From the NCBI GenBank assembly GCA_038138625.1, contig JAYQEA010000022.1, positions 1 through 42,635 on the forward strand: a stretch of 42,635 bases of DNA, read 5' to 3'. The position numbers and the translations under genes are program-made. The notes beneath the pieces were generated by a model. The model had not been told where the DNA came from, made no database searches, and saw only the letters and a program-made list of their open reading frames with translations. The stretch's first letter is position 1. Every line of letters begins with the position of its first letter. This document shows positions 8,300-16,966 of the stretch, in pieces. This DNA is from JAQXDR01 sp038138625. GTDB lineage: Bacteria > Pseudomonadota > Alphaproteobacteria > Rhodobacterales > Rhodobacteraceae.

Positions 8300-8698
8300 A
8301 TGGCAGATGTAAACCGGGGCGCCCGCCCGCTATCCCCCCATTTGCAGGTGTATCGCCCGCAGTGGACGTCGATGAGCTCGATCCTTGTGCGTTTGACTGG
8401 GATTGGGTGTCTGCTTTTGATGCCTTTGGTCGTGCTCTGGCTGCTGACAGCATCATCAAGTGAAACCGGTTTTGCGATTGTACAAAGTTTTCTGACAACC
8501 TGGGTGGGCCGCTTGGTTGTGTTGGGTGGCGTTTGGGCATTGACGTATCACATGCTTGGGCGTTTGCGGCACGTCATCTGGGATTTTGGCTTTCTGGTGG
8601 ATGTCCCGGTTTCGGAAAAAATGGCGTACGGAATGGTTATTGCGGCGACTTTGGTGACCGTTATCGTGGCGCTTTTTCAATTTGGGGTGATCCAATGA
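8300..8698 (+). CDS. sdhC: Succinate dehydrogenase cytochrome b556 subunit
   Basis: SdhC anchors complex II in the inner membrane and helps bind heme b and ubiquinone. The 132-residue protein contains RPLSPHLQVYRPQWTSMSS, the family signature containing the quinone-site serine, then three membrane helices (about 30-50, 68-86 and 108-128). His84 in LTYHMLG is the expected heme ligand and RHVIWDFG (90-97) is conserved. An AAAGGA ribosome site lies before the ATG. Its stop overlaps the sdhD start as ATGA. A 10-bp AAACCGGTTT palindrome lies inside the gene at 8463-8472, probably by chance. Confidence 0.96.
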   Translation: MADVNRGARPLSPHLQVYRPQWTSMSSILVRLTGIGCLLLMPLVVLWLLTASSSETGFAIVQSFLTTWVGRLVVLGGVWALTYHMLGRLRHVIWDFGFLVDVPVSEKMAYGMVIAATLVTVIVALFQFGVIQ

Positions 8699-9066
8699 AT
8701 TATGTGACTGATAGGAAACGTGCGGCCGGGGCGGGTTCTGGCCGCCAAGGCACACACCACCACTGGCAGATGATGATGACGTCAATGCTGCTCGTGATCG
8801 CGGTGCCGGCATTTCTGATCACATTGGGCATTGGATTTTCGGAAGATCATGACGCCGTCATGGCCTATTTCGCGCGCCCGGTACCCGCCCTTGTCACCGG
8901 GCTGAGCCTGATCGTGATTGTGATCCACACAATGCGTGAAACTCATGCCGCGATCGAAGATTACGTCCATGGTGTTGCGGAAAAAATTCTGCTGGTTGTG
9001 GTGACTGCTTTTTCTTACACATTGATTGCTATCGGGTTATTTGCCCTCGCAAAAATGGCCCTTTAA
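8695..9066 (+). CDS. sdhD: Succinate dehydrogenase membrane anchor subunit
   Basis: This 123-residue protein is the second membrane anchor of complex II. Three hydrophobic helices lie at about 28-48, 62-79 and 97-118. HTMRETHAAIEDYVHG (78-93) supplies histidine and Asp-Tyr residues expected at the heme and quinone site. The start at 8695 overlaps the sdhC stop by four bases. The reading frame is open further upstream, but that extension lies inside sdhC. The N-terminus is His-rich (HHHW at 21-24). Confidence 0.93.
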   Translation: MNYVTDRKRAAGAGSGRQGTHHHWQMMMTSMLLVIAVPAFLITLGIGFSEDHDAVMAYFARPVPALVTGLSLIVIVIHTMRETHAAIEDYVHGVAEKILLVVVTAFSYTLIAIGLFALAKMAL

Positions 9067-9084
9067 CCAACGGAAAGAGAGACT

Positions 9085-10905
9085 ATGGCTTCCTACGAAT
9101 ACGAGACGCATGACTATGACGTCGTGGTCGTTGGCGCTGGTGGCGCAGGGCTGCGTGCTACGCTGGGCATGGCGGAACAAGGGCTGCGCACAGCCTGTGT
9201 GACAAAAGTGTTCCCGACCCGCTCGCACACCGTGGCGGCGCAAGGCGGGATTGCCGCGTCCCTCGCGAACATGGGTCCCGACAATTGGCAGTGGCATATG
9301 TATGACACGGTCAAAGGGTCGGACTGGCTGGGCGACACTGATGCAATGGAGTACCTTGCGCGCGAGGCGCCCAAGGCAGTCTATGAACTGGAACATTATG
9401 GTGTGCCTTTCAGCCGTACAGAAGAAGGCAAGATCTACCAGCGTCCGTTTGGGGGACATACCACGCAGTTCGGCGAAGGACCGGCGGTTCAGCGGACTTG
9501 CGCTGCTGCAGACCGGACAGGCCATGCCATCCTGCACACGCTGTATGGGCAAAGCCTCAAGAATAATGCCGAGTTCTACATAGAATACTTCGCAATCGAT
9601 CTGTTGATGAGCGATGATGGTGTTTGTCAGGGTGTTTTGTGTTGGAAATTGGACGATGGCACTTTTCACGTATTTCGCGCGAAAATGGTTGTTCTGGCGA
9701 CAGGTGGGTATGGCCGTGCCTATTTCAGTGCCACGTCTGCCCATACCTGCACAGGTGATGGCGGCGGTATGGTCGTGCGCGCAGGTTTGCCGTTACAGGA
9801 TATGGAATTTGTACAATTCCATCCCACGGGGATCTATGGCTCGGGGTGCTTGATCACCGAAGGCGCACGGGGCGAAGGTGGATACCTGACTAATTCCGAA
9901 GGCGAGCGGTTTATGGAGCGCTACGCCCCGAATTACAAAGATCTTGCGCCGCGTGATTACGTCAGCCGGTGTATGACAATGGAAATCCGCGAGGGCAGAG
10001 GCGTCGGAACGGATGGTGATCATATTCACCTCAATCTAAGTCATCTTCCTGCCGAGGCCCTAGCAGAGCGGTTGCCGGGAATCTCTGAATCGGCTCGCAT
10101 TTTCGCCGGGGTTGATGTGACTAAACAGCCAATTCCCGTCTTGCCGACCGTGCATTATAACATGGGTGGTATTCCGACAAACTATTGGGGAGAGGTTTTG
10201 GACCCGACCCCGGATCAGCCTAACCGGATCGTACCGGGCCTGATGGCTGTAGGCGAGGCCGGATGTGCCAGCGTCCACGGCGCCAACCGTTTGGGGTCCA
10301 ATTCTTTGATCGACCTTGTGGTGTTCGGCCGTGCCGCAGCCATCAGGGCCGGTGATGTTGTTGATCGCGCAGCCGCTGTTCCAACACCCTCCAAGGCCAG
10401 TATTGATGCGGGTTTCGACAGGTTCGATGGCTTGCGTTATGCGCAGGGTAGCGTCCCTACATCAGATTTGCGGCTGGAAATGCAAAAAACCATGCAGCGC
10501 GATGCAGCTGTCTTTCGCACAGGTGAAACGATGGCCCAAGGGGTTGAGGCGATGACCTCGATCGCGGGAAAATTGGATGATTTGCAGGTTACAGATCGCA
10601 GCTTGGTCTGGAATTCCGACCTGATGGAAACGCTTGAGCTGACAAACCTTATGCCCAATGCGTTGGCAACGATTGTTTCTGCCGAAGCCCGCACGGAAAG
10701 CCGTGGTGCGCACGCACACGAAGATCACCCTGACCGTGATGACGAAAACTGGCGTGTGCACTCCATTGCCCGTGCTGAAGGAAACAAAATACAGTCGGTA
10801 CATGTTAAGTTAAGCTACCGGCCAGTGATCAAGGATCCCCTGACCCAAGAAAAAGATGGTGGTATCGCGCTCAAGACTATTGCTCCAAAGGTGCGGACAT
10901 TTTGA
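9085..10905 (+). CDS. sdhA: Succinate dehydrogenase flavoprotein subunit
   Basis: SdhA oxidises succinate to fumarate with covalently bound FAD on the cytoplasmic face. The 606-residue protein has GAGGAGLRAT (17-26) for FAD, and His48 in RSHTVAAQGGI is the histidine to which FAD attaches. His246 in FHPTGI, Arg290 in PRDYVSR, His357 in HYNMGGIPT and Arg402 in GANRLGSNS match the active-site set. All are intact and the length is typical. The gene follows sdhD by 18 bp with AAAGAGAG as ribosome site; a 91-bp gap separates it from sdhB. Confidence 0.98.
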   Translation: MASYEYETHDYDVVVVGAGGAGLRATLGMAEQGLRTACVTKVFPTRSHTVAAQGGIAASLANMGPDNWQWHMYDTVKGSDWLGDTDAMEYLAREAPKAVYELEHYGVPFSRTEEGKIYQRPFGGHTTQFGEGPAVQRTCAAADRTGHAILHTLYGQSLKNNAEFYIEYFAIDLLMSDDGVCQGVLCWKLDDGTFHVFRAKMVVLATGGYGRAYFSATSAHTCTGDGGGMVVRAGLPLQDMEFVQFHPTGIYGSGCLITEGARGEGGYLTNSEGERFMERYAPNYKDLAPRDYVSRCMTMEIREGRGVGTDGDHIHLNLSHLPAEALAERLPGISESARIFAGVDVTKQPIPVLPTVHYNMGGIPTNYWGEVLDPTPDQPNRIVPGLMAVGEAGCASVHGANRLGSNSLIDLVVFGRAAAIRAGDVVDRAAAVPTPSKASIDAGFDRFDGLRYAQGSVPTSDLRLEMQKTMQRDAAVFRTGETMAQGVEAMTSIAGKLDDLQVTDRSLVWNSDLMETLELTNLMPNALATIVSAEARTESRGAHAHEDHPDRDDENWRVHSIARAEGNKIQSVHVKLSYRPVIKDPLTQEKDGGIALKTIAPKVRTF

Positions 10906-10996
10906 TGGTCGGTCTATGCTCAACCCGCAAATGTGGCGCGCCAAAAGGCGACAGCCTGATATGCTTTACAAGTTATGACGTGAAAGGATCAATCTG

Positions 10997-11776
10997 ATGG
11001 TTCAATTCACCCTTCCAAAGAATTCGAAAATCCGGACGGGCAAAACATGGCCCAAACCCGAAGGTGCCAGCAACATACGTGCGTTTCGTGTGTATCGCTG
11101 GAATCCGGATGATGGGAAAAATCCGCAGGTAGACACATATTTCCTCGACATGGACACCTGTGGACCGATGGTTCTGGATGCTTTGATCAAGATCAAGAAC
11201 GAGATTGATCCAACGCTGACATTCCGCAGATCGTGCCGCGAGGGCATCTGTGGATCTTGTGCAATGAATATCGACGGCATCAACACACTGGCCTGCATCT
11301 ATGGTTTGGACGAGGTCAAGGGTGATGTGAAGATCTATCCGTTGCCTCACATGCCCGTGGTCAAGGATCTTATTCCGGATCTGACCCATTTCTACGCGCA
11401 GCATGCCAGCATTATGCCTTGGCTTGAAACAAAGACGAACCGTCCCGCAAAAGAGTGGAAGCAGTCCATCGAGGACCGTAAAAAGCTAGATGGGTTGTAC
11501 GAATGTGTGATGTGCGCGTCATGTTCGACGTCCTGTCCCAGTTATTGGTGGAACGGTGATAGGTATCTTGGTCCTGCTGCGCTTTTGCATGCATATCGTT
11601 GGATCATCGACAGTCGCGATGAGGCAACCGGAGAGCGGTTGGACGAGTTGGAGGATCCCTTCAAGCTGTACAGGTGCCATACCATCATGAACTGTGCCAA
11701 GACCTGTCCCAAAGGCCTAAACCCGGCCGCGGCTATTGCCGAGATCAAAAAAATGATGGTCGACAGGGCAGTTTGA
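10997..11776 (+). CDS. sdhB: Succinate dehydrogenase iron-sulfur subunit
   Basis: SdhB carries electrons from FAD to ubiquinone through three iron-sulfur clusters. In this 259-residue protein Cys80, Cys85, Cys88 and Cys100 (CREGICGSC...C) bind [2Fe-2S]. Cys170, Cys173, Cys176 and Cys180 plus Cys227, Cys233 and Cys237 (CHTIMNCAKTCP) bind the [4Fe-4S] and [3Fe-4S] clusters. The motif set is complete. It ends the sdhCDAB operon. No convincing intrinsic terminator is visible after the stop. Confidence 0.98.
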   Translation: MVQFTLPKNSKIRTGKTWPKPEGASNIRAFRVYRWNPDDGKNPQVDTYFLDMDTCGPMVLDALIKIKNEIDPTLTFRRSCREGICGSCAMNIDGINTLACIYGLDEVKGDVKIYPLPHMPVVKDLIPDLTHFYAQHASIMPWLETKTNRPAKEWKQSIEDRKKLDGLYECVMCASCSTSCPSYWWNGDRYLGPAALLHAYRWIIDSRDEATGERLDELEDPFKLYRCHTIMNCAKTCPKGLNPAAAIAEIKKMMVDRAV

Positions 11777-12575
11777 GGAAAAGCCTTTGTCCATGCGCAT
11801 CCGGTTGGTTGGTCCGGCTGGGTGTGCGGTCATACAGGGCGAAGGTGAGATGAAAAACGACATAATTTGATGGTTGTGCTTGTTGTCTGTGTCTGAGTTC
11901 CACGTGTGCATTTCATGTCAAAGGGGCGCTTTGGTTTAGGACCTTCCTCTCGGTCTGTCGTTCAAAAAACTGATTTGATTACAAAATATCAAGCGTAGAA
12001 GCCATTCACTGCAGATGGCCCTTTGTGCCTGTTGTGGCGCGCGCTTTTGGCTCGCTCTTCCAGATCCAAGGCCTCGTTTTAAGGTCTTCTACAAGACGGT
12101 ACCCAGAGCACCTGAAACCCTTGGCGTGAAGGCCAAAAATCCATACAGATTAAGCGTGCCACCATTCCCGGTGCTTGGTGATGTGGGCTTATCCGTTTTT
12201 GGCATATGGAAGGCCTAAATATATACAATGAGGTATAGGACGTACTTGAACCAAGCTTTTTGGGCTGCACCCTGATACGTTTTCCGGTTTACGGGGCCAT
12301 CTGGGTGTTGGCGTGATTTTAAAGTGTTGGGGTTGCGACACCTTTGGAATATGATGTCCAACACTCAGATTATGGCATTAAAACTGCACGTCCGATTTTC
12401 CCGCAGATACAGTACAATGTTGATTGCCCAGATCACCGAGCAATATGATTTCTGTACAAAGCTCTGGCAGGTTTCCTGACGAATCTGGCGTTTTCCCCAC
12501 GCCCACACAGCCCATATTTTGCAGGACACCTCAGCCGTTCGGTCGGTGCCAATCGACGCAGACGCTCAGGCGTGA
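11777..12575. other. 800-bp gap between sdhB and the catabolic island, no gene recognised
   Basis: This stretch separates the TCA block from the minus-strand catabolic genes. The longest plus-strand frame (12015-12218, 67 residues) has a proline- and cysteine-containing sequence with no recognisable domain. I see no RNA gene, insertion sequence or clear terminator. It may hold decayed sequence at the border of an insertion. Confidence 0.5.
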
Positions 12576-13415
12576 TTATATCTTGTAATGTTCCGGTCTT
12601 CTGTCACGAAACAGGCCCCAAGCTGCCCGCGCACGCGCCTGAGCCACAAGATCGACGGTTGCCAGCGCAATCCCGGGCCTGTCATCCATCTCGGTCAGTA
12701 ATCCTCCGGTACAATCGCTGATAAAGCTGCCTCCGTAGTAGCTCTGACGATGTCCGACATGCTCTGTTCCAATGCGATTACTTGCCGCAACGACGGACAT
12801 ATTGGCAGCCGCATGTCCTTGCATCGTGCGTTGCCAATGCGCTTTTGACTGGATCGTCGGATCCTGAGGTTCTGATCCGATAGCCGTCGGGTAAAGCAAT
12901 ACATCAGCCCCCATCAGAGCCATGGATCGCGCTGCCTCTGGGAACCATTGATCCCAGCAGATGCCAACACCAACCTTGCCGACCGCAGTCTTCCAAACCC
13001 GAAAGCCTGTGTCGCCGGGCGTGAAATAAAATTTCTCTTGGTAACCCGGACCATCCGGGATGTGGGTTTTCCGGTAAAGTCCCAAGACTGTGCCGTCCGC
13101 ATCTATCATCGCCACGGAATTAAAGAATTGGCGCGGCGTGCACTCGAAAAAACTGACGGGAAGCACGACTTTTAATTCGTCCGCCAGTGCGGCGAAATGG
13201 GCGATTAACGGATTGCGTTCATAAGGTGATGCCAACGCGAGATGATCGGCATTTTGTTCAGTGCAAAAGTAAGGTGTCTCGAACAGTTCCTGAAGCAAAA
13301 TCACTTGCGCACCTTGGCCTGCGGCGTCACGCACCAATGCCTCGGCCTGAGCGATATTTGCAGGTCTGTCCCATGTGCAGGTCATCTGTGTCACGGCAAT
13401 GGTTAAATTTGTCAT
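12576..13415 (-). CDS. N-carbamoylputrescine amidase-like carbon-nitrogen hydrolase
   Basis: A 279-residue nitrilase-superfamily enzyme with the Glu-Lys-Cys triad: Glu43 in LLQELFETPYFC, Lys116 in YRKTHIPDGPGYQEK and Cys153 in GICWDQWFPE. Those three contexts, and the C-terminal RDRRPEHY, are the ones I associate with AguB, which cleaves N-carbamoylputrescine to putrescine, CO2 and ammonia. The family also includes N-carbamoyl-D-amino-acid and beta-ureidopropionate hydrolases, so another N-carbamoyl substrate is possible. It overlaps the preceding amidase gene by four bases and is the last gene of the polyamine-type ABC transporter operon, which fits a carbamoylated or free amine substrate. 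Confidence 0.8.
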   Translation of the reverse strand: MTNLTIAVTQMTCTWDRPANIAQAEALVRDAAGQGAQVILLQELFETPYFCTEQNADHLALASPYERNPLIAHFAALADELKVVLPVSFFECTPRQFFNSVAMIDADGTVLGLYRKTHIPDGPGYQEKFYFTPGDTGFRVWKTAVGKVGVGICWDQWFPEAARSMALMGADVLLYPTAIGSEPQDPTIQSKAHWQRTMQGHAAANMSVVAASNRIGTEHVGHRQSYYGGSFISDCTGGLLTEMDDRPGIALATVDLVAQARARAAWGLFRDRRPEHYKI

Positions 13416-14185
13416 GATCCATCCCTGACGTGGCGCAGGTCCTTCAATTGGGTCGTGTTTGGCAGATTATGCTCGCTCCATGTTTCGTCTGGCAATTCAG
13501 CTATGGCCAGTCCGGCGCTTTGACCTTTTGTTGCGATAGAATATCCGTCTGGTCCAAAGATGCCACTTTGACCAACATAAGTCAGATCCCCCTCGGTTCC
13601 GCACAGATTAGCATAAACCACGGTCACCGCATTTTCAGCGGCACGCGCAGGGATCATGACCGTATTGACGTTGATATAGGGCATCATATTTGCAGTAGGC
13701 ACCAAGATCACGTCACAGCCCAAGCGCGCGAGGGCCCGCACATGCTCGGGAAATTCTGCATCATAACAAATCAGAAGACCAAAGCGTCGATTGCCAAAAG
13801 TAAAAGTCGTATAACTCTCTCCTCGGGCAAAAATGCGCGCTTCATAATCACCAAATAACTGGATTTTCCGGTGCCGCGCCAGAACGTGTCCCCGCGTATC
13901 CAACGCAAGTGCAGTATTGTAGATTTTTTCGCCTTTGTATTCAGGAACCCCGATAGTCAGGCCAACACCCGACGTGCGGCAAAGCTCTGACAGCCGGGGT
14001 TCGACGTCCTTCCAGCCGGTTGGTGGTACCGTTGACACAGCGCGGTATCCGGGCAGAAAAAGCTCTGGTAGGACCAGCATTTCAATATCATCTGATGCCG
14101 CTTGCATCAGGCTTTTTTGCACCACTTCAAGGCCTGCCGGGATGTCCCCGGCAGGCGAGGGCGCTTGATAAAGCGCAAGACGCAT
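13412..14185 (-). CDS. Nitrilase-superfamily carbon-nitrogen hydrolase
   Basis: This 257-residue protein has Glu41 in VLPELFLPGY, Lys107 in RHRKIQLFG and Cys140 in LICYDAEFPEH, a complete nitrilase-superfamily triad. It is distinct from its neighbour and closer to the general omega-amidase or aliphatic-amidase-like branch. Homologues hydrolyse amides or N-carbamoyl groups; the substrate here is not evident. The start overlaps the stop of the binding-protein gene by one base and its end overlaps the next amidase by four, so the genes are almost certainly translated from one message. Confidence 0.82.
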   Translation of the reverse strand: MRLALYQAPSPAGDIPAGLEVVQKSLMQAASDDIEMLVLPELFLPGYRAVSTVPPTGWKDVEPRLSELCRTSGVGLTIGVPEYKGEKIYNTALALDTRGHVLARHRKIQLFGDYEARIFARGESYTTFTFGNRRFGLLICYDAEFPEHVRALARLGCDVILVPTANMMPYINVNTVMIPARAAENAVTVVYANLCGTEGDLTYVGQSGIFGPDGYSIATKGQSAGLAIAELPDETWSEHNLPNTTQLKDLRHVRDGS

Positions 14186-15219
14186 CAGCTGCGCAGCCGC
14201 GTCCAGATTTGATCATAGACGCGCTGAGTGGCCTCGTCACAAACGGCAATAAACGCACCCGGGCCTGCATCTGCGCCAGGATTGTTTTCCGGCATTGTGG
14301 CAAGCGCGGGATCAAGAAATTCGCCAACGCCGTTCACGCCAGCCGCATATTGCGCATAGTTTGTAACGGCAGCGATATTTTCAGGTTCCAGAAGGAAATC
14401 CATGAAGGCAATAGCGCTGTCACGATTGGGCGCATCTTTCAACAGCACCACATTGTCCATCCACACAACATACCCCTGACGCGGAAACGCGTATTCGATG
14501 TTAGCGCCTTCTTCGCGGCCCTTGGCCGAAAATCCGTTATAGATCATGCCAGCGGCCGCATCGCCCGAAACCAGAACGTCTTTGGCAATGTCAGATCCGA
14601 AAGAGGCCCAATTCTTTTTGGCCTCCTGCAAGAGAGTATCCAGCGCACGTAACTGATCGCGATCATTGGAGCATTGTGGAATCCCGAGATGAAGCGAGGC
14701 CAGCGCCATTACTTCGCCCTGACTGTCAAGGACGTTGATCTTGCCAGCCAGTTCTGCGGGCGGGTTAAAGATGATATCGGTGGTCGCAATATCGCCGGAA
14801 TAGACATCGCGGTTCACTGAAAAGCTGGTTGAACCCCACTGATAGGGAATCGAATGCTGCCTGCCCGGATCAAAGGCGACATCCACCCACTGTGCTTCGA
14901 TGTTGCCGAAATTGGACAGCTCGCCTTCCGCGATTGTATCGAGCAGACCTTCGCCAGCCATAATCTCGACCATATAATCGCCGGGTACGGCCACATCATA
15001 GGACCCAAGGCGCCCCGCCTTGAGCGCCGCAAGCATAGCTTCGTTGCTGTCGTAGGTGTCCATCGTGACTTCGATCCCGGTTTCGGCCGTGAACTTTTCC
15101 AACAGTTCCTGTGGGATGTATTCAAACCAGTGGTACACCGAAAGCTGACCGTCAGCTGCTGCGCCTCCAGCGATCAGGGTCATCGCTGTACCCGCGAGAA
15201 GAGTTTTGATTGGTGTCAT
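14185..15219 (-). CDS. Polyamine-type ABC transporter substrate-binding protein
   Basis: The 344-residue protein has a signal peptide (about residues 1-22, ending GGAAADG) and the PotD/PotF fold signatures VYHWFEYIPQELLEKF (28-43) and TYDSNEAMLAALK. In PotF the equivalent WS.Y segment cradles the amine; here it is W31-F-E-Y, so Glu33 could contact a charged substrate. The PotF W-x-G-D segment is replaced by YNGFSAKG, so the ligand may not be plain putrescine. It is first bound in the periplasm and passed to the two permeases encoded just upstream in the same operon. GGAGGATCC precedes the start. Confidence 0.85.
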   Translation of the reverse strand: MTPIKTLLAGTAMTLIAGGAAADGQLSVYHWFEYIPQELLEKFTAETGIEVTMDTYDSNEAMLAALKAGRLGSYDVAVPGDYMVEIMAGEGLLDTIAEGELSNFGNIEAQWVDVAFDPGRQHSIPYQWGSTSFSVNRDVYSGDIATTDIIFNPPAELAGKINVLDSQGEVMALASLHLGIPQCSNDRDQLRALDTLLQEAKKNWASFGSDIAKDVLVSGDAAAGMIYNGFSAKGREEGANIEYAFPRQGYVVWMDNVVLLKDAPNRDSAIAFMDFLLEPENIAAVTNYAQYAAGVNGVGEFLDPALATMPENNPGADAGPGAFIAVCDEATQRVYDQIWTRLRS

Positions 15220-16052
15220 TATGGATCCTCCGTGTTGGTGGTTGGGTTTGTATCTTGGCGCCGTCCAACAAAGAAGGACAAGGTGACCAATAAGACTGAT
15301 ACCAAAAGCATAAGCGTGGAAAGTGCCATGATATTAGGCTTAATCCCTTGTTTGACAGAGCCAAAAATCGCTGTGGGTAGGGTTTCTATCCCTGCGCCTT
15401 TCACGAAATTGGTGATGATGAAATCATCAAGTGAAATGATAAAAGCCAATAAAAAACCGGACAGTATGCCGGGCCACATGAGGGGCATCAGCACATACCG
15501 ATAGGTCGCCCATCGCCCAGCATACAGATCCTGAGCGGCCTCTTCATAGCTGGCCTCGATGCCTTGTAGCCGCGCGGCGATCGGAAGATAGGCAAAGGGA
15601 ATACAAAACACGATATGTGCAATCAGTATGGACAAGATGCCAAGTTTGAAGCCTATCGCCGAGAAAAAGATCAACGTGGCAACGGCTGAAACAATTTCCG
15701 GAACCATGATTGGTAAAGAGATAAGAGCGAAGCTTGCAGGTTTGCCACGAAAGTTCCCCCCCCTGATCATCCCTATTGATGCCGCCGTCGCAATGCTTGT
15801 TGCGGTTATGGCGGCGATGACGGCTATAATCAGCGAATTACGGGCAGCCAGTTTGAACTTTTCAGCTTCGGGGCCTACGAAAATATCCGCATACCAGCGC
15901 AGTGACACGCCTTGCCAAACGGTAATCGAGCGGCCGTCATTGAAGCTGTAAATCATGACGATGATCAGTGGCGCATACAGGATAAACAGACACAGCAACG
16001 TCAGGGTATAAAACCCGCGATAGGATGTGATGTCGAACCCGCGCGGCATCAC
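15219..16052 (-). CDS. Polyamine-type ABC transporter permease (PotC/PotI-like)
   Basis: A 277-residue membrane protein with six hydrophobic segments. It carries the binding-protein-dependent transport signature EEAAQDLYAGRWATYRYVLMP around residue 170, the EAA loop that docks on the ATPase. VMIYSFNDGRSITVWQGVSLRWY near residue 33 is typical of the PotC/YdcV branch. Its start overlaps the upstream permease by four bases and its end overlaps the binding protein by one, so it is one of the two unequal permeases of this importer. Confidence 0.88.
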   Translation of the reverse strand: MMPRGFDITSYRGFYTLTLLCLFILYAPLIIVMIYSFNDGRSITVWQGVSLRWYADIFVGPEAEKFKLAARNSLIIAVIAAITATSIATAASIGMIRGGNFRGKPASFALISLPIMVPEIVSAVATLIFFSAIGFKLGILSILIAHIVFCIPFAYLPIAARLQGIEASYEEAAQDLYAGRWATYRYVLMPLMWPGILSGFLLAFIISLDDFIITNFVKGAGIETLPTAIFGSVKQGIKPNIMALSTLMLLVSVLLVTLSFFVGRRQDTNPTTNTEDP

Positions 16053-16966
16053 ACCTGATCCCGTGACTGGGCGCGCGCGTAAAACGTCAGCACGATTAAA
16101 ACAAGACTAAGCAGGATCATCGAAGCAGCCGCGCCGAAGGGCCAGTTGCCCGCATTGCCCTTGAACTGTTCTTCGATCAGGGACCCGATCATAAAGGTCT
16201 TGGCCCCGCCCAACAGATCAGGCGCGAGAAAAGCCCCGAGGGACGGTACAAAAACAAGAATGCACCCTGCGATGATGCCCGGACTGACAGTCGGGATAAC
16301 GATGCGTCTCAGGATGACCCATTTGGGTGCGTAAAGGTCTGATGCTGCCTCGGACAGGACAAAGTTGTACCTTTCGACCGACGCGTAAATGGGTAACACC
16401 ATGAACGGCAGGTAGGAATAGAACAGTCCCAATTGCACGGCAAAGTTGGTATTGATCAATTTCATCGGGTCATCGAGAAGCCCTAACCACAAAAGGCCTT
16501 CGTTAAGAGGGCCATTGTCCCTGATCAGAAATTTCATTGAAACCGTGCGGATCAAAAGATTTACCCAATAGGGGATCGTGATCAAAAAAAGCCAGATCAC
16601 CTTGGTATGGGAGGGTCGCGTAGCGATGAAGAACGCTGTCGGAAAACCGATTAAAAGGCAGAACAGGGTAGCACCGCCCGCCTGCGCGATGGACCGGCCG
16701 AAAATGGTGATGTACTTCCATTCAATGCGCGGCGGATCATCCCCAAACAGACCACGATCAAACAAAAACTGATCGTAGGCGGACAGGCTGAATTCCCAGA
16801 TCACTCCGCCCCGAAACTCTTTGGTCAGAAAAGAATAGACCAGCATCAGCAGGACTGGAATAAGAAGAAAAAATCCAATTGTCAGCCAACTTGGGAGCAG
16901 CAACCAGCCGCGCACCGCCGCGAAGGTTCCAGAGATTGTGCGACCGTTTCCTGTCCCTGCGGCCAT
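16049..16966 (-). CDS. Polyamine-type ABC transporter permease (PotB/PotH-like)
   Basis: The 305-residue protein has six membrane segments and the EAA loop SEAASDLYAPKWVILRRIVIP near residue 205. VYSFLTKEFRGGVIWEFSLSAYDQFLF in the first periplasmic region is typical of PotB and PotH. It starts directly after the ATPase stop codon and overlaps the next permease by four bases. Together these give the gene order ATPase, PotB-like, PotC-like, binding protein. Confidence 0.88.
   Translation of the reverse strand: MAAGTGNGRTISGTFAAVRGWLLLPSWLTIGFFLLIPVLLMLVYSFLTKEFRGGVIWEFSLSAYDQFLFDRGLFGDDPPRIEWKYITIFGRSIAQAGGATLFCLLIGFPTAFFIATRPSHTKVIWLFLITIPYWVNLLIRTVSMKFLIRDNGPLNEGLLWLGLLDDPMKLINTNFAVQLGLFYSYLPFMVLPIYASVERYNFVLSEAASDLYAPKWVILRRIVIPTVSPGIIAGCILVFVPSLGAFLAPDLLGGAKTFMIGSLIEEQFKGNAGNWPFGAAASMILLSLVLIVLTFYARAQSRDQV

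Noticed and set aside
8463..8472. AAACCGGTTT palindrome as a third LacI-type operator
   Set aside because: It lies within sdhC codons, downstream of the start, without a second copy nearby; chance is the simpler explanation.
12015..12218. 67-residue frame in the gap after sdhB
   Set aside because: No recognisable domain, no clear ribosome site and no conserved neighbour; probably not coding.
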